Below, piece after piece: positions 13,363 through 16,821 of a stretch of DNA of 16,821 nt. A program made the translations under genes and the position numbers. The stretch covers positions 1-16,821 of the forward strand of contig CAJMQM010000016.1 in the NCBI GenBank assembly GCA_905215615.1, read 5' to 3'. A model generated the notes under the pieces. The model searched no databases, was not told where the DNA came from, and saw nothing but the letters and a program-made list of their open reading frames with translations. Within the stretch, counting starts at the first letter, position 1. Every line of letters begins with the position of its first letter. This DNA is from an uncultured bacterium. GTDB taxonomy: Bacteria; Bacillota; Clostridia; TANB77; CAG-508.

Positions 13363-15114
13363 ATGTATAGAAATCATAATTGCGGAGAATTAACAATAAA
13401 AAATGTAGGAGAAAAAGTAACTTTAGCAGGGTGGGTACAAAAAATTAGAAACCTAGGTTCGATGAAATTTATAGACCTAAGAGATGAGTTTGGAATTACA
13501 CAAATTGTAATATCTTCAGAAAGCAATATAAGTGAAGAAGATTTAAAAGAAGTTGTAACAGAGTGTGTAATACAAGTTGTAGGAAATGTAATCGAAAGAT
13601 CAAACAAAAACGACAAGATATCTACAGGAGAAATTGAAATAGATGCAGAAAAAATAGAAATTCTAGGCAAATGTAAAAATGTATTACCATTTGAAGTAAA
13701 TTCAGACAAAGCAGGAGACGTACGTGAAGACTTACGTTTAGAATATAGATTTTTAGATTTGAGAAATGATAGACTACATCAAACAATTTTACTTCGTAGT
13801 GATGTTATAAAAACATTAAGAGATAAAATGTATGAATTAGGATTTAAAGAAATTCAAACACCGATTTTAGCTAATTCATCACCAGAAGGTGCAAGAGATT
13901 ATTTAGTGCCAAGTAGGCTACACCCAGGCGAATTCTATGCACTACCACAAGCACCACAGCAATTTAAACAATTATTAATGGTTTCAGGATTTAATAAATA
14001 TTACCAAATAGCACCATGTTTCAGAGACGAGGACCCTAGAGCAGATAGAGCACCAGGCGAATTTTATCAATTGGATTTTGAAATGAGTTTTGCAGAACAG
14101 GAAGATGTTTTAAGCACTCTAGAAGAAATTTTTGTAACAGTATTTGAAAAACATACAAACTGGAAAGTAACAAAACCACCATTTGTTAGAATTCCATATA
14201 GAGAAGCAATGGAGAAATATGGTATAGATAAACCAGATTTAAGAAATCCACTTATAATTCAAGATGCAACTGAAATATTTAAAAATACAGAATTTAACGC
14301 ATTTAAAGGTAAAACTGTTAAAATTATTATTGTACCAAATGGAGCTACTCAAGGAAGAAAATTCTTCGATAATATGAACGAATTTGCTATAAACGAAGCA
14401 GGTGCTAAAGGACTAGCATGGGTAAAATTAGAAGAAGGAAACTACACAGGTGGAATTTCTAAATTTATTACAGACGAGGTAAAACAAGGATTAGAAAATT
14501 TAGGAGCAAAGAATAATGATAGCATTTTCTTTATTGCAGATGAATTCAAAGTAGCACAAAAAATAGCAGGCTTAGTTAGAATTGAACTTGGAAATAGATT
14601 AGATTTAATAGAAAAAGATGTTTATAAATTCTGCTTTATAGTAGATTTTCCAATGTATGAGTTATCAGATGAAGGAACTATAGACTTTAATCATAATCCA
14701 TTTTCAATGCCACAGGGAGGTATGGAAGCATTAAACAGTAAAGACCCACTAGACATACTAGCATACCAATATGATGCAGTTTGCAACGGTTATGAAATGG
14801 CATCAGGAGCTGTAAGAAACCATAATCCAGAATTAATGGTAAAAGCATTTGAAATTGCAGGCTACACCGAAGAAGATGTAAAAACAAAATTTGGAGCATT
14901 ATATAATGCTTTCCAATATGGTACTCCACCACATGCAGGTGCAGCACCAGGATTAGATAGGATGGTTATGTTAATTGCAGACAGCAAAAATATTAGAGAG
15001 GTAATTGCTTTCCCAAAAAACAAAAAAGCAAGAGACGTAATGATGGGAGCACCTAGTAGAGTAAACGAAGAACAGTTAAACGATGTTCATATTATTCTAA
15101 ATGACAAAAAATAG
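13363..15114 (+). CDS. aspS: Aspartyl-tRNA synthetase
   Basis: A 583-residue bacterial-type class II synthetase that attaches aspartate to tRNA(Asp). In order: N-terminal anticodon-binding OB fold (LAGWVQKIRNLGSMKFIDLRD); catalytic core with flipping region PEGARDYLVPSR and motif 2 FRDEDPRADRAPGEFYQ (from residue 220); bacterial GAD insertion (about 285-420); motif 3 GLDRMVMLIAD (from residue 530) and the end FPKNKKARDVMMGAPS. Leu31 in RNLGS matches the discriminating E. coli type (RDLGS) rather than the His of enzymes that also charge tRNA(Asn). ATG 13363 has AAGGAGAG at 13349-13356. hisS, a frequent neighbour, is absent. The leader is too short for a T-box. Confidence 0.97.
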   Translation: MYRNHNCGELTIKNVGEKVTLAGWVQKIRNLGSMKFIDLRDEFGITQIVISSESNISEEDLKEVVTECVIQVVGNVIERSNKNDKISTGEIEIDAEKIEILGKCKNVLPFEVNSDKAGDVREDLRLEYRFLDLRNDRLHQTILLRSDVIKTLRDKMYELGFKEIQTPILANSSPEGARDYLVPSRLHPGEFYALPQAPQQFKQLLMVSGFNKYYQIAPCFRDEDPRADRAPGEFYQLDFEMSFAEQEDVLSTLEEIFVTVFEKHTNWKVTKPPFVRIPYREAMEKYGIDKPDLRNPLIIQDATEIFKNTEFNAFKGKTVKIIIVPNGATQGRKFFDNMNEFAINEAGAKGLAWVKLEEGNYTGGISKFITDEVKQGLENLGAKNNDSIFFIADEFKVAQKIAGLVRIELGNRLDLIEKDVYKFCFIVDFPMYELSDEGTIDFNHNPFSMPQGGMEALNSKDPLDILAYQYDAVCNGYEMASGAVRNHNPELMVKAFEIAGYTEEDVKTKFGALYNAFQYGTPPHAGAAPGLDRMVMLIADSKNIREVIAFPKNKKARDVMMGAPSRVNEEQLNDVHIILNDKK

Positions 15115-15143
15115 TTGCAATAGTTGTAAATTTATGGTAGAAT
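15115..15143 (+). promoter_or_regulatory. Sigma-A promoter of the 83-residue coiled-coil gene
   Basis: TTGCAA (15115-15120), 17 bp, TAGAAT (15138-15143). The -35 begins directly after the aspS stop codon, so the gene can be expressed independently of aspS. Confidence 0.75.
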
Positions 15144-15174
15144 AATTGTATATTTTTGTAAGAGAGGTGATAAA

Positions 15175-15426
15175 ATGCAGAATAATGCAAATTTAACACT
15201 GAAACAATTAATTACAGAAATAAACGAACTATTAAACGAAATAAAAAACGAAGAAATGAACATATCAAATATTGTCGAAAAAAATCACAAAGTTAATATG
15301 CAGAAATTTTCTAAGATTATCGAATTTAACGAAATCTGTGACATGACAAACCAAGTATTTGAAAAAAGACTTTCTGCTATTGAAACTAAACTAAATAGCA
15401 TAATTGAAAAGAAAAGGGTTAAATAG
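15175..15426 (+). CDS. Small coiled-coil protein, unknown function
   Basis: An 83-residue soluble, highly charged, probably all-helical protein. Heptad-like spacing of Leu/Ile runs through LKQLITEINELLNEIKNEE and again through FEKRLSAIETKLNSIIEKK, which suggests a helical hairpin or coiled-coil dimer. One Cys is present (NEICDMTNQ). AGAGAGGTG precedes ATG 15175 at good spacing. It has its own promoter and terminator, so it is a monocistronic unit between aspS and murT. I do not recognise a family; a structural or adaptor role is all the sequence allows. Confidence 0.75.
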   Translation: MQNNANLTLKQLITEINELLNEIKNEEMNISNIVEKNHKVNMQKFSKIIEFNEICDMTNQVFEKRLSAIETKLNSIIEKKRVK

Positions 15427-15433
15427 TTTCTAC

Positions 15434-15473
15434 AAAAAGTTGAAATGGGATTAGCTCCATTTCAACTTTTTAA
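15434..15473 (+). terminator. Terminator of the 83-residue gene
   Basis: A perfect 15-bp stem AAAAAGTTGAAATGG (15434-15448) / CCATTTCAACTTTTT (15457-15471) with an 8-base loop, starting 7 bases after the stop codon and ending in T5. Confidence 0.9.
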
Positions 15474-15525
15474 AGGCTAAAAAGAGAATTTGCACAAAAT
15501 ATAATAATAAGGAGACAAAAATAAT

Positions 15526-16821
15526 ATGAAGAATAAGAAAACAATAAAATTTTACATAGCTCTTTGGCTTGCAAAGCTTTCTAGTAAAGTATTAAAACTA
15601 CTAAAAAGAAATGCTACATCATTTCCAGGAGATTTAGCAATAAGAATATGTCCCAACTTTTTAGGAATACTAGAAAAGCCAGAAACAATAATTGGGGTAA
15701 CTGGAACAAATGGTAAAACTACAGTATCTAACATGATAAATGATATTTTAGAAGATAATGGTTATGACTTAGTAAATAATAGATATGGTTCAAATATAAA
15801 TAGAGGAATAACAACTACATTAATTAATGCAGCAAATTTAAGAGGAAAAACAAAGAAAAAATTAGCAGTACTTGAAATAGATGAAAGAAGTGCTAACAAA
15901 GTATACCCATATTTAACACCAAATTATTTAATATGTACAAACATTTTTAGAGATTCTCTAATGAGAAATGGACATACGGAATTTATAGCAGATATTTTAG
16001 ACCAATATATTCCAAAAGATACTATAATGGTAGAAAACGCAGATGACTTAATATGTTCACACATTGCAGAAAATAATAAAAAAGTATATTTTGGAATAAG
16101 CAGATTAGACACAGATACAGAAAATTTTGAAAATAAAACAAGAGACATTATAGTATGCCCAAAATGCTATTCAAAACTAGAATATGAGTATGTAAGATAT
16201 CATCATATAGGAAAAGCACATTGTCCAAACTGTGATTATAAAACACCAGATGCAGATTATTTAGCTACTAAACTAGATTTAGAAAACATGAAAATGACAG
16301 TAAAAACGCCTAATGGAGAAGAAGTATATACATTAGTAACAAACAACATAATAAATATTTATAATATTTTGGCAGTTATTACACTACTTAAAGAATTTGG
16401 ATTAAGTTATGAGCAAATAAATACATCACTTGCAAAACTAAAAATAGTAGAAACAAGATTTAGTGACGAAAACTATAAAGGAATAAGAATAGTAACACAC
16501 CTTGCTAAAGGCATGAATCCTATTGCATGCTCTAGAGCTTTTGATTATGCTAGAAAAGAACCAGGGAATAAAGCTGTTATAGTAATTGTGGATGACTTAC
16601 ACGAAGAAAAATCTGGCTCTGAAAATACAGCATGGCAATATGATACAGACTATGAATTTTTAAATACACCTTCAATAAAACAAATAATAGTAGCTGGACC
16701 AAGATATTTGGACTCAAAAGTAAGACTTCTTATGGCAGGAGTACCAAGTGATAAAATAGTATGTAAAAAAGGCGAAATAGAAGCAACACAAGAGCTTAAT
16801 TTAGAAAATATAGATTCTGTA
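15526..16821 (+). CDS. murT: Lipid II isoglutaminyl synthase, MurT subunit (3' end outside window)
   Basis: 432 codons are visible and the frame is open to the window edge. MurT with GatD amidates D-glutamate of lipid II to D-isoglutamine, at the cytoplasmic membrane face. Visible parts: Mur-ligase P-loop GTNGKTT (residues 60-66), acidic LEIDERSANKV, the MurT motif TNIFRDSLMRNGHTE, and a Cys4 zinc ribbon (Cys211, Cys214, Cys233, Cys236) inserted in the middle domain. The MurT C-terminal domain starts near VETRFSDENYKG and contains W370 and the D373/D375 motif YDTDYE, near where MurT contributes an Asp to the GatD active site. The start has AAGGAG at 15509-15514. gatD should follow outside the window. 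No clear promoter is seen after the preceding terminator. Confidence 0.95.
   Translation, partial: MKNKKTIKFYIALWLAKLSSKVLKLLKRNATSFPGDLAIRICPNFLGILEKPETIIGVTGTNGKTTVSNMINDILEDNGYDLVNNRYGSNINRGITTTLINAANLRGKTKKKLAVLEIDERSANKVYPYLTPNYLICTNIFRDSLMRNGHTEFIADILDQYIPKDTIMVENADDLICSHIAENNKKVYFGISRLDTDTENFENKTRDIIVCPKCYSKLEYEYVRYHHIGKAHCPNCDYKTPDADYLATKLDLENMKMTVKTPNGEEVYTLVTNNIINIYNILAVITLLKEFGLSYEQINTSLAKLKIVETRFSDENYKGIRIVTHLAKGMNPIACSRAFDYARKEPGNKAVIVIVDDLHEEKSGSENTAWQYDTDYEFLNTPSIKQIIVAGPRYLDSKVRLLMAGVPSDKIVCKKGEIEATQELNLENIDSV

Noticed and set aside
15273..15279. Second exact Spo0A-box core TGTCGAA
   Set aside because: It lies inside the coding sequence of the 83-residue protein with no promoter nearby; it shows that the heptamer can occur by chance.

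Overview
The window reads as a chromosomal segment of a very AT-rich Gram-positive bacterium of class Clostridia, probably an uncultured gut lineage. The reasons are: by eye about 30 % G+C with A/T-ending codons; strong AGGAGG ribosome binding sites and textbook sigma-A promoters; a DUF4364 protein, a MurT-type amidated-lipid-II ligase and the short archaeal/eukaryotic-type prolyl-tRNA synthetase. No tRNA, rRNA, CRISPR array, transposase or phage gene was found. Everything here is read from sequence without database searches.

Layout. (1) 1-2091: an autoregulated-looking operon of a YtrA-type GntR repressor, an ABC ATPase and a six-helix ABC-2 permease, closed by a strong terminator. (2) 2119-3006, minus strand: a two-helix membrane protein and rpsT (ribosomal protein S20) with its own promoter. 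(3) 3128-4128: two half-size TauE/SafE-type membrane proteins in tandem and a 46-residue single-helix protein, facing a minus-strand Cys-rich regulatory-domain protein (4372-4812) that has a perfect Spo0A-box heptamer upstream. (4) 4963-6570: a 55-residue membrane peptide, a tandem OB-fold single-stranded-DNA-binding protein, and a 53-residue minus-strand protein that is easily missed by ORF callers. (5) 6542-8142: an MFS-like transporter with somewhat different base composition, then a short ORF resembling the tail of scpA, with a 22-bp palindrome on a candidate promoter. (6) 8143-10281: scpB and proS. (7) 10534-11892: a divergent pair, a DUF4364 winged-helix protein and a membrane-anchored J-domain protein. 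(8) 12019-13095: a DapB-fold / 2,4-diaminopentanoate dehydrogenase-like oxidoreductase with a hairpin in its leader. (9) 13363-16821: aspS, an 83-residue coiled-coil protein and murT, which runs off the window edge.

Most genes are single transcription units with their own promoter and a stem-loop terminator, several of them shared by convergent genes. Housekeeping functions (translation, chromosome segregation, envelope synthesis) are mixed with small clade-specific proteins. I see no multi-gene defence or biosynthetic system. The least explained parts are the small proteins (46, 53, 55, 83 residues), the split TauE pair, the two-OB SSB without an acidic tip, and the possible scpA remnant next to the transporter.
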